From Bryobacteraceae bacterium (lineage in GTDB: Bacteria > Acidobacteriota > Terriglobia > Bryobacterales > Bryobacteraceae), in the NCBI GenBank assembly GCA_025928545.1, contig JAICJH010000037.1:1-64000 (forward strand): a stretch of DNA of 64,000 bases, in the 5' to 3' direction. The notes under the pieces were generated by a model. That model was not told where the DNA came from. It searched no databases and saw only the letters and a program-made list of their open reading frames with translations. The position numbers and the translations under genes are program-made. This document shows, in pieces, positions 41,166 to 50,468 of this stretch; positions within the stretch are counted from its first letter, which is position 1; each line of letters opens with the position of its first letter.

Positions 41166-42503
41166 ATGCGTTTGATTCGCTGTCTGGCTGGTTTGTGTTT
41201 GTTGAGTTTCGTTCCCGGATTAATGGCTGCGGGAAAAATCTTCCCATATGCCTATGTTCAGGAGGACCTCCCGAACGGCCTCCGGCTCATCACCATTCCC
41301 ACCGATTATCCGAATATCGTTTCGCTCTACATCGTGGTGGGGACCGGTTCCCGCAACGAAGTGGAGCCCGGCAAAACCGGGTTTGCGCATTTGTTTGAAC
41401 ATCTGATGTTTCGCGGCACAGCCGAGTATCCGCCGGAGAAGTACAACTCAACCCTCCAGGCGGCCGGCGCCGCATCGAACGCGTTCACTTCGAGCGATCT
41501 CACCGCGTATCACACCACGTTTTCGAAAGAAGATCTGCCAACCGTTCTCTCCATGGAAGCCGATCGCTTCCAGCATCTCGATTACAAAGAAGACGCATTC
41601 AAAACCGAAACCCTCGCGGTTCTCGGGGAGTACAACAAGAACAGCGCCAACCCGGGCCAGCAGTTGTATGAAACGCTGCGCGCAACGGGTTTCAAAGTCC
41701 ACCCATATAGCCACACCACCATGGGCTTCCTGAAGGACATTCAGGCCATGCCGGAAGGTTACGCGTACAGCCGCGAGTTCTTCAGCCGCTATTACCGGCC
41801 CGAATACACCACAATCATCGTGGCAGGCGACGTGGACGCGAAACGCGTCCGCTCGCTCGTGGACGAGCGCTGGGGCAGTTGGAAGCGCGGCGATTTCAAG
41901 CCGCAGATTCCCGTGGAACCTCCGCAGGATGGCCCGCGCCGCGCCCATGTGGACTGGAAGACCGAGACGATGCCGCAGATCACAGTCGCGTGGCGCGGGC
42001 CCGCGTATTCCGACAACACGATGGATACCGTCGCGCTGGACGCGATTTCACACCTCGGTTACGATCAGAATTCGGCGCTCTATCAGAAGCTCGTCGTCGA
42101 AGAGCAAAAGGTTGAATCGTTCGGCGCCAATGCCCCTGGCAATCTGGATCCCGAATTTTTCACTGTCGGGGCCCACGTGAAGAACGCGCAGGATCTCGAC
42201 TCGGTGGAAGCGCAGATCAAGGCCACTGCTAAGACGTTTGCCGATAAACCGGTGGACCTGAAGAAGCTCGAAGCGCTGAAACAACATTTGCGCTACGATT
42301 TCGCCCTTCAGCTCGATAACAGTGAAGCCATCGCTTCTACTGTCGCCGGATACGTGGCGTTGCGGAGAACGCCGGAGACCATCAACCGTTACTTCGATAC
42401 GTTTGCGAAATTGACCCCGGCCGACATTCAGCGGGTCGCCCGGAAATACCTGATCGATAAGAATCTGGACGTTGTCACCCTGACTTCGGCGGTGTCGAAA
42501 TGA
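41166..42503 (+). CDS. M16 family zinc protease, active subunit
   Basis: The ATG at 41166, with GAGGGG seven bases upstream, gives 445 residues with a signal peptide (RLIRCLAGLCLLSFVPGLMA). The inverted zinc motif HxxEH is in GFAHLFEHLMFRGTAEYP, with the distal Glu in FKTETLAVLGEYNKN. It is therefore a catalytically competent periplasmic M16 peptidase. It overlaps the next M16 gene by four bases (ATGA at 42500), forming the usual two-chain active/inactive pair of M16B enzymes. Substrates are likely peptides in the periplasm; specificity is unknown. Confidence 0.92.
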   Translation: MRLIRCLAGLCLLSFVPGLMAAGKIFPYAYVQEDLPNGLRLITIPTDYPNIVSLYIVVGTGSRNEVEPGKTGFAHLFEHLMFRGTAEYPPEKYNSTLQAAGAASNAFTSSDLTAYHTTFSKEDLPTVLSMEADRFQHLDYKEDAFKTETLAVLGEYNKNSANPGQQLYETLRATGFKVHPYSHTTMGFLKDIQAMPEGYAYSREFFSRYYRPEYTTIIVAGDVDAKRVRSLVDERWGSWKRGDFKPQIPVEPPQDGPRRAHVDWKTETMPQITVAWRGPAYSDNTMDTVALDAISHLGYDQNSALYQKLVVEEQKVESFGANAPGNLDPEFFTVGAHVKNAQDLDSVEAQIKATAKTFADKPVDLKKLEALKQHLRYDFALQLDNSEAIASTVAGYVALRRTPETINRYFDTFAKLTPADIQRVARKYLIDKNLDVVTLTSAVSK

Positions 42504-43984
42504 ATAAATTACTCATCATCGCTGCCGCGGCGCTGGCGACGTGTTTCCAGCTTTCTGCCGAGCCGCGTCTGGTCGAACTCCAGGGTAAGTCTCCGTTGGT
42601 AACCATCCGGCTCGTGTTCACGACCGGCGCGGCGTCGGATCCCGCCGACAAGCCGGGCGTTGCCGCGCTCACCGCCCAGATGCTCGGCAACGGCGGAACG
42701 AAGACTCTGACGTACAAACAGATCACCGACGCACTGTACCCGATGGCAGCCAGCATCTCGGCCTATTCGGATAAAGAAATGACCACGTTTGTTGGCCAGA
42801 CCCACATCGACAATCTGGAGAAATTCTACGCTCTGATGCGCGACGCCGTGCTCGATCCCGGCTGGCGCAGCGAAGATTTCACCCGTGTTCGCGACGATCA
42901 GGTCAATGCTATTCGTGTCAGCCTGCGCGGCAATAACGACGAAGAACTGGCCAAAGAGGAGCTCTACAACGCCATCTACACGGGGCACCCGTACGGACAT
43001 GAAGACCTCGGTACGGTTGCGGCTTTGCAGAAGATGACCGTGGCGGATCTCGAAGCATTTCATAAACAGCACTACACCCAGGCCAATCTGATCATTGGAC
43101 TGGCAGGCGGTTATCCGGCTGGTTTCGCGGCGCGTGTGAAGAAAGATTTCGCAGCGCTGCCGCAGGGCGCGGCCGATCGTTTTGAGTTGCCGCAGCCGCA
43201 GGCGCCGGCCCATAATCAGGCAATCCTGATCGAAAAGGATACGCGCTCGGTAGCGTGGTCGTTCGGTTTCCCCATTGCGCTGAAACGGGGCGATCCCGAT
43301 TTCGCCGCGCTTTTGGTGGCTCAGTCCTGGTTCGGGCAGCATCGTGAAAGCGGCGGGCGGCTCTACAACCGTATGCGCGAAGTGCGCGGCCTGAACTATG
43401 GCGATTACGCGTACATCGAATACTTCCCGAACGGTATGTTTCAGTTTGAGCCGGACCCGAATCTGGCACGGCATCAGCAGATTTTTCAGATCTGGATCCG
43501 TCCCGTCGAACCGCCCAACGCCTTATTCGCACTCCGCCTGGCGATGTTCGAACTCGACAGGCTGGTGAAGAGCGGCATCCCGGCGGCAGATTTTGAAAAG
43601 ACGCGCTCGTTCCTCTCGAAGTACGTCAACATTCTGACGAAGACCAAGTCCGCCGAACTGGGGTACGCGATCGACAGCAACTATTACGGGATGCCCGAAT
43701 ACAACGCCTGGCTGAAGGCGGCACTTGCAAAGCTGACAGTGGAAGACGTGAATAGAGCAGTCCGGAAGTATCTGCACGCTGACAAATTGCAGATCGTCGG
43801 AGTGGCGAAAGATGCCCAGGCCATTAAAGCCGCGCTATCCAGCGCAGCTGCGACGCCCACCCATTACAATTCCGCCAAGCCACAGGAAATCATGGACGAG
43901 GATAAGACAGTCGACGTCTGGCCCACAGGCCTGAAACCGGAAGACACAAAAATCGTGCCGGTAGGCAGCGTCTTCGAAAACTAA
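42500..43984 (+). CDS. M16 family protein, non-catalytic subunit
   Basis: A 494-residue exported protein (LLIIAAAALATCFQLSAEP). It has the M16 fold (VTIRLVFTTGAASDPADKPG, GDLxTVAALQK-like region) but the HxxEH position reads GVAALTAQMLGNGG, so no zinc site can form. The arginine/tyrosine pair that contacts substrate in partner chains is kept near YNRMREVRGLNYG. It should dimerise with the upstream active chain. Coupled translation by the ATGA overlap supports a 1:1 complex. It converges with the MBL-fold gene, stops overlapping by four bases. Confidence 0.9.
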   Translation: MNKLLIIAAAALATCFQLSAEPRLVELQGKSPLVTIRLVFTTGAASDPADKPGVAALTAQMLGNGGTKTLTYKQITDALYPMAASISAYSDKEMTTFVGQTHIDNLEKFYALMRDAVLDPGWRSEDFTRVRDDQVNAIRVSLRGNNDEELAKEELYNAIYTGHPYGHEDLGTVAALQKMTVADLEAFHKQHYTQANLIIGLAGGYPAGFAARVKKDFAALPQGAADRFELPQPQAPAHNQAILIEKDTRSVAWSFGFPIALKRGDPDFAALLVAQSWFGQHRESGGRLYNRMREVRGLNYGDYAYIEYFPNGMFQFEPDPNLARHQQIFQIWIRPVEPPNALFALRLAMFELDRLVKSGIPAADFEKTRSFLSKYVNILTKTKSAELGYAIDSNYYGMPEYNAWLKAALAKLTVEDVNRAVRKYLHADKLQIVGVAKDAQAIKAALSSAAATPTHYNSAKPQEIMDEDKTVDVWPTGLKPEDTKIVPVGSVFEN

Positions 43985-44844
43985 CGCTCATCCCGCAATG
44001 AGAATTTTCCCTCGCGCGACATGATCCGCGCGAATGAAATTTTCGGGTCGTGTCCGAAGCTGCACCACCACTCTTCCGCGGCGGCGCGGCCGAAGAGTTC
44101 ATTTTTTGAAGCGATGCTTTCCATCGGGAACAGATCGAAGGCAGCCACCCAGGTTGGTGTCACATGCGCCGCGTAAGGCGCTAAATCCGCCAGGTGGCAC
44201 CAGGTTTGACCGCCGGATCGTACCAGCACAACCATCATGTCTCGGTTATGCCCCGGCGTCACCTGCACCTGAATCCCTGGCGCAACTTCCACATCTCCAT
44301 CGAGAAGATGCAGCTGTCCGCCTTCCACCAGCGGCTCATAATTCACGGCGCGATAACTGACTCCGTCACGCGGATGCTGTTCCCGGGCATGGGTAATCTC
44401 GCCGCGTTGCACAACATATCGGGCATTCGGAAACGCGGCAACTGCGCCATTGCCGGAATCCAGCGTGTTGCCCCCGCAATGGTCCCAGTGCAGATGGGTG
44501 TTGATCACCAGATCAATCGAATCCGGCTCGAAACCGCGGTTAGCCAGGGCTTCAGCCGCATGGACTCCATGCGGCATCCGCATTCGTTCCAGGGCGCGGC
44601 CGTCGTGCCGGATTCCGCCACCCGTCTCGATCAGAGTCCTTTGCCGCCCGTCGTCGACGACAAAGCAATTCAGTCCGGCTTCGATCCGGTTCAGTTCGTC
44701 GCTTGGCTGATGCCTGGACCAAAGGGTCTTCGGGACCACTCCAAACATGGCCCCGCCATCCCACCAGTAAGAGCCGGCGCGAACTGTCGTAATCCGGCAG
44801 TCGCCAATCTCGAGATAGTTATCTGAAGTCTTCGCAGCCGCCAC
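43981..44844 (-). CDS. MBL-fold metallo-hydrolase
   Basis: The start is uncertain: GTG 44844 avoids overlap with the upstream gene, while an ATG at 44910 would overlap it by 47 bases. From GTG the product is about 287 residues. The metal motif THLHWDHCGG, then TPGHNRDM and the later HLADLAPY/GHDP region define an active metallo-beta-lactamase fold with a di-metal site, most like lactonase- or glyoxalase-type hydrolases. There is no signal peptide, so it should be cytoplasmic. It follows a YtxH-domain gene on the same strand. Confidence 0.83.
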   Translation of the reverse strand: MAAAKTSDNYLEIGDCRITTVRAGSYWWDGGAMFGVVPKTLWSRHQPSDELNRIEAGLNCFVVDDGRQRTLIETGGGIRHDGRALERMRMPHGVHAAEALANRGFEPDSIDLVINTHLHWDHCGGNTLDSGNGAVAAFPNARYVVQRGEITHAREQHPRDGVSYRAVNYEPLVEGGQLHLLDGDVEVAPGIQVQVTPGHNRDMMVVLVRSGGQTWCHLADLAPYAAHVTPTWVAAFDLFPMESIASKNELFGRAAAEEWWCSFGHDPKISFARIMSREGKFSLRDER

Positions 44845-44863
44845 CGATGTGCCGATCTGCTCT

Positions 44864-45130
44864 TTAGTGCTGTACGAGTTTGCGGCCGCGCTCGAACAGG
44901 TCGGCGGCATCGTCGGCGATCTTGCGACCGCGATCGTACAGATCCTTGCCGCGGTCCATCAGTTCTTTGCCGCTCGATTCCACAGCCTCGCGGCCTTCGC
45001 GGGTTGTCCTGTGAAGCAACTTACGCGTATCTTTGCCGGTCTTGGGAGCATAGAGCAGGGCAAGTGCGGCGCCCGTTGCCGCTCCAGCGATAAACCAAGC
45101 TATCGAATTGCCAATGTCGTCTTTTGCCAT
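44864..45130 (-). CDS. YtxH domain protein
   Basis: An 88-residue protein: an N-terminal helix (SIAWFIAGAATGAALALLYA) followed by the PKTGKDTRKLLHR motif that defines YtxH proteins, then a helical amphipathic repeat region (GKELMDRGKDLYDRGRKIAD). These small stress-associated membrane proteins are of unknown function. It is the first gene of a minus-strand pair, divergent from the next gene. Confidence 0.87.
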   Translation of the reverse strand: MAKDDIGNSIAWFIAGAATGAALALLYAPKTGKDTRKLLHRTTREGREAVESSGKELMDRGKDLYDRGRKIADDAADLFERGRKLVQH

Positions 45131-45216
45131 AGCCGATGAACCTCACCTACATTCTAATCGGTCGCGGCCATTTACGCATGGGCCACATGTGCGGTTAATG
45201 GGTATATCCTCGAAGC

Positions 45217-45501
45217 ATGGAAATCCCACAGGAAGAGTTAGCCACCGTATTCCGCTCCGCTGGTTCCGGGAAAGAAACCGAAGCCCAGCTGCTGCGGGGC
45301 ATGCTCGAAGCGAACGGGGTACCGGCCTTTGTAACCGGTTTCGAAACCATGCCGAGTCCTTACCGCTATCCCCTGGGAGAGGTTTGTGTCCAGGTTCCCG
45401 AAAACCTCAGGCTGCAGGCTGAGAGTCTGATCGCCGAAGCTCAGGCCGCCGGGCCCGCTGCTGCCGAAGACGCCGTCCGCGGCGAATCCTCAGCTACTTG
45501 A
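45217..45501 (+). CDS. DUF2007-like small protein
   Basis: A 94-residue protein with the pattern ETEAQLLRGMLEANGVPAFV, then EVCVQVPENLRLQAESLIAE, as in DUF2007 (putative signal-transducing, PII-like fold). It is soluble and has no metal or catalytic motif. A TATATC hexamer ends nine bases before the ATG, so a short or absent leader is possible. Its end overlaps the 3' end of the HEAT-repeat gene by eight bases in convergent orientation. Confidence 0.72.
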   Translation: MEIPQEELATVFRSAGSGKETEAQLLRGMLEANGVPAFVTGFETMPSPYRYPLGEVCVQVPENLRLQAESLIAEAQAAGPAAAEDAVRGESSAT

Positions 45502-46915
45502 GCAACTCCATCATGTAGTCCATTGCTTCTTTGTTGTCACGCATGGAACTGAGACGCTCCACAATCGTCTTCTTCATGGTGGGGTCATTCTCTTTTCGCG
45601 CAAGATCCACGAGCGTCTTTGCGTCCCGCTTTCCGAGAAAGCCATCGACGATCGCGCGTTTGGCGTTTACGTCGGACGACGAATACAGATCAAGCAAACC
45701 TTCAATGGGCGCGCCTTTGGAGGATGCAACATCGCGGATCGCCGTATCGCGCAGCGACTGGTCTTTCTCCGTCTTAGCGATATTCATGAGAGCGTCATAA
45801 GCGCGTGCGCGCGCCAGGATCTGGATAATCGTGCTCTTGACTCGTGTGTCGGACGAAGCGCTGTAGATGGAGGCGAGCTGTTGCTGTGATTCCTTCGTTC
45901 CGGAATTTCCAAGGTACTCGATTGCATGTAACTGGAGATCCGGATTTCCGCTGCCTTTTGCGTAATCCGTCAGCACCTGCTGGGCGCGCGGTAAACGGCT
46001 TTGTGACAGCACAAAGAGCGCGCGATCTTTGACATTGGGAGCGGTGCTTCCCTTCAGAACTCCTTCAATCAGCGGAATGGCGCGCTCCGGATCGGAACTC
46101 ACCAGCGCATTGATCGCATACAGCTTGATGTCCTCATTGCTTTCCTGGGCCGGCGATATCGGCTGACCGGCATTCTGCTTTACCTCGGCTTCGAGCGCCT
46201 GCGCGTCATTCAGCCACGCGCTCGATGCATAGTCGCGTCGAAGTCCTGCCAGCACGGCGAGGGCTTCATCGCGCTTACCCAGGCGGTTCAGCGCGTATGC
46301 CTTCCAGTACAGAGCGCCGTCCGCGCGGGGGGCTTTTGCGTTGATCACGCCATCGAAGTTCTGAATCGCCGCGTCATATTTGTGCTGATCGAGCGCGCGG
46401 ACGCCGGCGTCATACGAAGCACCGTCACGGGATGTGAACAGCCGGCCTTTGAGGACCATCGGGGCGGTCGGCGCCGTTGGAGCAACCGGAGGCACCGGCG
46501 GGACAGGTGCCTGGAGAAAGGCCATGTCGAACTGATCGAGACTTGATTTTGCCGCGAGGTCGAGATCGCCGAAACTATCGGAGTCAAGCTTGAACCGCAG
46601 GGAGTCAAGTTTCGATTGGATGTCGGGAAGCGTGGAGAGTTTATCCTGCCACGCCGTAAGGGCCTTTTGCTCCATTTCGGCGATCTTCGAATCGTCGAAT
46701 TGCACCTTGACTCTCGCCGCCTGTTCCTGGAGTGTCGCGATGCGGTCGGCGGAAAATTCCGCCGTCATGTCTTTGGCCTGGGCAGCGAACCGGGCGGCCT
46801 GATCGGCCAATGCCCGGGATTGAGCAGCCAGATCCTCGGACTGCTGGCAAAACGCCGGCGATGCGAGCGCGCCGCTCAGGCTGGCACACAGGACAATATA
46901 CGAATATAGTTTCAT
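45494..46915 (-). CDS. Exported coiled-coil/TPR/HEAT-repeat protein
   Basis: A 473-residue protein with a signal peptide (YIVLCASLSGALASPAFC). Residues 25-135 form a coiled coil (AAQSRALADQAARFAAQAKD onward), residues about 155-255 are TPR-like (YDAGVRALDQHKYDAAIQNF, KAYALNRLGKRDEALAVL), and residues 265-473 are HEAT-like repeats (ELKLYAINAL-like helices, AIEYLGNSGTKESQQQLASI, REIVERLSSMRDN-like end). It is most likely a periplasmic scaffold. It is the last gene of the sigma/anti-sigma operon and overlaps the anti-sigma gene by four bases, so it is probably an effector or sensor of that pathway. Confidence 0.82.
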   Translation of the reverse strand: MKLYSYIVLCASLSGALASPAFCQQSEDLAAQSRALADQAARFAAQAKDMTAEFSADRIATLQEQAARVKVQFDDSKIAEMEQKALTAWQDKLSTLPDIQSKLDSLRFKLDSDSFGDLDLAAKSSLDQFDMAFLQAPVPPVPPVAPTAPTAPMVLKGRLFTSRDGASYDAGVRALDQHKYDAAIQNFDGVINAKAPRADGALYWKAYALNRLGKRDEALAVLAGLRRDYASSAWLNDAQALEAEVKQNAGQPISPAQESNEDIKLYAINALVSSDPERAIPLIEGVLKGSTAPNVKDRALFVLSQSRLPRAQQVLTDYAKGSGNPDLQLHAIEYLGNSGTKESQQQLASIYSASSDTRVKSTIIQILARARAYDALMNIAKTEKDQSLRDTAIRDVASSKGAPIEGLLDLYSSSDVNAKRAIVDGFLGKRDAKTLVDLARKENDPTMKKTIVERLSSMRDNKEAMDYMMELLK

Positions 46916-47661
46916 AACTTTCGCTCCTCGTTACGTAAATTGGCTTCCACGACGCGTACTTTGAACAGCAGCGATCCGGCATCAATTCGCTCCCGCAGGT
47001 CCTGCACTTCACTCGCGCTTGCAGTGTCGGGCGTGTGCGCAGTTTCGATCAGAAAACGCTCCACATCGTCGAGAAAATTCGTGGTGGCGGATTCGCCGCG
47101 CGCGGCCAGCGACTGGCGCACCAGACGTCCTTCCTGTACAAGATCCGCCGCCCTGCTTTTGTCGATGGCGAATTCTTCCGTGTTCGCGGCGCTCGTATTC
47201 GAGATTTCGGTCATCAGAATCTGAACCCGGTCCAGATGATCCGCAACCGCGATGGCGAGAATTCGTTCACGCGCCTGATCGGAAAGTCCCGCCAAAACGA
47301 CGGGCTGGGCCGGGCGCGAATACCTTCCAGCCAGAAACACCATCAGCAGCAGCATCGCAAATCCAGCGGCAGCCGCACCGATTCGAAACGGACGTAAGTT
47401 GAAAAAACCAACCCATTTACTCTCGGGGCTCCGGTGTTTCTCCAGTTCGGGCACAAGCCTCAACCAGACATCGTGGCCGAAATCCGCCGGACGTTCCGGC
47501 ACTGGCCATTCCTCGCAGAGAGTAAGGGTACGGGCGAGCGATTCCGCGGCCGCCCGGCATTGCGCGCATTCCGCCAGGTGTGCCTTTGCATCGGAGGTTC
47601 CCGGTTCCTGGTAATAAACGAGAATCAGATCTTCTTCTGTCAGGTGCGTCATGCGTGACAC
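46912..47661 (-). CDS. Anti-sigma factor (zinc-finger type)
   Basis: A 249-residue protein. The N-terminal zf-HC2-like anti-sigma domain has HLTEEDLILVYYQE, then the H-x3-C-x2-C signature in KAHLAECAQCRAA. A single transmembrane helix (AAAAGFAMLLLMVFLAGRY) places about 110 C-terminal residues in the periplasm, with a coiled, helix-rich character. It should hold the ECF sigma factor encoded directly upstream, with whose gene it overlaps by 13 bases. The C-terminal part may sense an envelope signal. Confidence 0.88.
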   Translation of the reverse strand: MSRMTHLTEEDLILVYYQEPGTSDAKAHLAECAQCRAAAESLARTLTLCEEWPVPERPADFGHDVWLRLVPELEKHRSPESKWVGFFNLRPFRIGAAAAGFAMLLLMVFLAGRYSRPAQPVVLAGLSDQARERILAIAVADHLDRVQILMTEISNTSAANTEEFAIDKSRAADLVQEGRLVRQSLAARGESATTNFLDDVERFLIETAHTPDTASASEVQDLRERIDAGSLLFKVRVVEANLRNEERKL

Positions 47662-48212
47662 TCCAGTGCGCGGCGCAGTTTGCGCACCGCGCGGAAAATA
47701 CTATGCCTTGCCGCCCCCGGCTGAACACCCAGCGCACTGGCGACATCTTCGATGGCCAAACCTTCGTAGTGGCGCAGAATAAATGCGGTGCGCTCTATCT
47801 CACTCAACTCCGCCAATGCCGGTTCCAGGGTTGCGTAGGCTTCGGCGCCGCGCGCAATCCGTTCGGGGGAGGGTTCTTCCGAAGCCAGGCCGCGAAACGG
47901 ATCGTGCTCCTCTTCCGGGCCGTGTGAAAGAGCCGGTTGCCACCGATTCCGCGATCGCAGAAAATCCACCGTGCGGTTTGCGCAGATGCGATGCAGCCAG
48001 GTTCCAAAAGAGGCTCTGCCGTCGAACCGCCGTATTTCGCGCCACGCCCGCAGGAACGTTTCCTGCACCATATCTTCCGCGTCTGTTTCGTTTCCTGTCA
48101 TTCGATAAGCGAGACGGAACACAGCAGTGGCATGGCGCTCCACGAGCACACGAAAGGCGTCGCTGTTGCCGTCGCGCGCCCGCTCAAGGACGGCTTCATC
48201 GCCACTAATCAT
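47649..48212 (-). CDS. ECF sigma factor (RpoE-like)
   Basis: A 187-residue protein with sigma region 2 (AFRVLVERHATAVFRLAYRM, DAEDMVQETFLRAWREI, GTWLHRICANRTVDFLR) and region 4 (LSEIERTAFILRHYEGLAIE, DVASALGVQPGAARHSIFRA). No region 3, as expected for group 4 factors. It is the first gene of a three-gene operon with a membrane anti-sigma factor and a HEAT-repeat effector. TAAACT lies nine bases before the start on the minus strand as a weak -10-like element. The target genes are unknown. Confidence 0.93.
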   Translation of the reverse strand: MISGDEAVLERARDGNSDAFRVLVERHATAVFRLAYRMTGNETDAEDMVQETFLRAWREIRRFDGRASFGTWLHRICANRTVDFLRSRNRWQPALSHGPEEEHDPFRGLASEEPSPERIARGAEAYATLEPALAELSEIERTAFILRHYEGLAIEDVASALGVQPGAARHSIFRAVRKLRRALECHA

Positions 48213-48391
48213 CCGGCTGTCAGTTTAGACCGTGCTGCGCCAGTCCTGTTAGCCAATGTGGAGGAAATCTTCCACAAGCCGCTTCGCGCGCAAAGTTTCC
48301 CTCCAGAGATTTAGTGCAATCGCGGCTGCCAATAGAAATGGCGTTATTTGAATTTCGCAGAGTCAAATGGACTGAAAAAAGCGTAATACTG

Positions 48392-48420
48392 TTGAAAATT
48401 CAGGACTTCCGTGGCAGAAT
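48392..48420 (+). promoter_or_regulatory. Candidate promoter for the BNR-repeat gene
   Basis: TTGAAA (48392-48397), 17-base spacer, CAGAAT (48415-48420). The -10 box ends seven bases before the GTG at 48428, suggesting a near-leaderless mRNA and favouring that start. Confidence 0.4.
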
Positions 48421-48427
48421 AAAGGTT

Positions 48428-50434
48428 GTGGCGATAGTTGCAGGCTGTAGACCCGGAGCGGTTGCGGTTCTGGCATTGTCCGCTTTCCCGGCGATACTTT
48501 CAGCATCGTGGCTGGCTACCGGTCCCTTTGGCGGCGACGCCGATATTGTTCGCGCCATTCCCGACGCGAAAGGACATGTCGTCGCGGCGGCCCGCAACGG
48601 TTTGATATTTTCATCGGTGAACGGCGCCGCATCCTGGGTCAATCTGCCGTTTCCCGCCCAGTTTGCCGGAGTTCTCCACGCGCTTGAAGTAGATGCGAAA
48701 TCACCCGCCACATGGTACGCCGGTGTCGAGAGCGATATCACCCGCATCTCGGGAGTCTACAAAACGACAGACTCGGGCGTTTCCTGGAAATTATTGCCGG
48801 GAACCGAAGGAATCGGCGTCTGGTCACTGGCGGTTTGGGGCGGGGACGATGCGGTCATTGCTGCCGGAACATCCACCGGCGTCTTTCTCAGCCGTGATGC
48901 CGGAGGAACCTGGAAGTTGATCTCCCCCGAAGGCAATCCCGAGATTCGCCCCGTCGTGTCCCTCGCGTTTCATCCGGCCGACAGCAACATTCTCTATGCC
49001 GGTACCACCCATCTGCCATGGAGGACGGCCGATGGCGGCACGACCTGGCAATCGATTCACACCGGAATGATTGACGATTCCGACGTATTCAGCATTCAGG
49101 TTGACGCCCAGCGGCCGGAGCACGTGATGGCCAGTGCCTGCAGCGGAGTCTACAACAGTCTCGACAGCGGTGCTCACTGGGCAAAGCTTGATACGCCGTC
49201 AGGCGCCTTCCGAACCCACTTTGTTGCACTCGATCCTCGCCACCAGGGTGTAGTATTTGCCGGGACGACCGATGGTTTGCTCAAATCCGTCAATGGCGGG
49301 CATGTCTGGCGAAAAGTGAATCCCGCCAGTGTTCGCTCGCTCGCCTTCGATTCCGGGCTGGATGGGCGAGTATTTTTTGCGGCATCGGGCGGTATGACGC
49401 AGGCCGGACTCATGGTTTCGAACGACGAGGGCAACACTCTGCGCGAAGCCAACACCGGCTTTACCAACCGCAATTTCACAACTCTCTCAGGCGCGGGCTT
49501 GGCCCTTTATTCCAGCAGTGTGTACGAAGCCGGGACCGGTGGCGCTTACCGTTCCGAGAATTTGGCAGCCCGCTGGGAACACGCCGCCGCACCCCCGGGA
49601 GATGAGCTCGTCCAGATGGCGACAGCTCCCGACGATCCAACACGACTCTACGCAGCCGGCTACCACGGTGTCTCCGAGTCGAAGGATGGCGGCCAGCATT
49701 GGCTCTCGCGCAAGAATCCGGAGGGTTATGCGGTCGGAACGCTGATGCCGCTGCCCGGAGGCGTCCTCCTTGCAGGAACGACTGCCGGATTATTCCGCAG
49801 CGTCAACGGCGAGCCGTGGTCGAAAGTATCGCCGCTGGCAATTCAGGCGGGCGGGCGGTCGATCCAACGGTCGGGGGGTAACGTCGTGGCGGCGCTCACA
49901 GCCACGGGTGCGTTGGTGAGTCGGGACTCGGGTGTTTCCTGGAAAGCGTGCGGCGAGTTGGATGCCAAAGGTCCGTGGTACGGATTGGCATTCGACATGC
50001 AAATGTATTCCACCGTACCTGCAAATGTTCAGGGTGTGGCGCTGGCCGCGACACCGGCTGGTTTGTACCGCTCAACCGATGGATGCCAAACCTGGGCTCA
50101 AATTCACGGCGGTTTGGAGACTCAAACCGTGAGTTTGGTGATGTTTCATCCAACTCGCAGCGGAGAGGCTTTTGTTTCCCAGGGGGGACGTATTTTTGTT
50201 TCAACTGACGGCGGCCAGCGTTGGCAGCCGATTGACGACGAAACCGGCGCCAACAATGCCGGTCCGGCATCGTTAATTGTTCTTTCTGCGGCTCCGGATA
50301 CTCTTTTTGCACTGTTTCCGAGACGTGGCGTGTATACAACGGGAATTGGAATGTGGACGGCAGCCAATCAAAAGCCTTCGGCAGGTGTCGGCGGCGGTGA
50401 GCTTTCCATAGCGCTGAGACCCGGAAATGATTGA
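48428..50434 (+). CDS. Exported BNR/Asp-box beta-propeller protein
   Basis: GTG 48428 (668 residues) is preferred because it begins a hydrophobic export signal (PGAVAVLALSAFPAILSA) and follows a candidate promoter; earlier in-frame codons (48314, 48338) would add up to 38 residues. About ten Asp-box repeats are visible, such as YKTTDSGVSWKLL, FLSRDAGGTWKLI, WRTADGGTTWQSI, YNSLDSGAHWAKL, YRSTDGCQTWAQI and FVSTDGGQRWQPI, as in sialidase- or sortilin-type propellers. No catalytic sialidase motif is seen, so it is probably a structural or binding protein in the cell envelope. Function unknown. Confidence 0.82.
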   Translation: MAIVAGCRPGAVAVLALSAFPAILSASWLATGPFGGDADIVRAIPDAKGHVVAAARNGLIFSSVNGAASWVNLPFPAQFAGVLHALEVDAKSPATWYAGVESDITRISGVYKTTDSGVSWKLLPGTEGIGVWSLAVWGGDDAVIAAGTSTGVFLSRDAGGTWKLISPEGNPEIRPVVSLAFHPADSNILYAGTTHLPWRTADGGTTWQSIHTGMIDDSDVFSIQVDAQRPEHVMASACSGVYNSLDSGAHWAKLDTPSGAFRTHFVALDPRHQGVVFAGTTDGLLKSVNGGHVWRKVNPASVRSLAFDSGLDGRVFFAASGGMTQAGLMVSNDEGNTLREANTGFTNRNFTTLSGAGLALYSSSVYEAGTGGAYRSENLAARWEHAAAPPGDELVQMATAPDDPTRLYAAGYHGVSESKDGGQHWLSRKNPEGYAVGTLMPLPGGVLLAGTTAGLFRSVNGEPWSKVSPLAIQAGGRSIQRSGGNVVAALTATGALVSRDSGVSWKACGELDAKGPWYGLAFDMQMYSTVPANVQGVALAATPAGLYRSTDGCQTWAQIHGGLETQTVSLVMFHPTRSGEAFVSQGGRIFVSTDGGQRWQPIDDETGANNAGPASLIVLSAAPDTLFALFPRRGVYTTGIGMWTAANQKPSAGVGGGELSIALRPGND

Positions 50435-50468
50435 TAATAGGTTTGATGTTGAAGAGGGAGATAATTTC

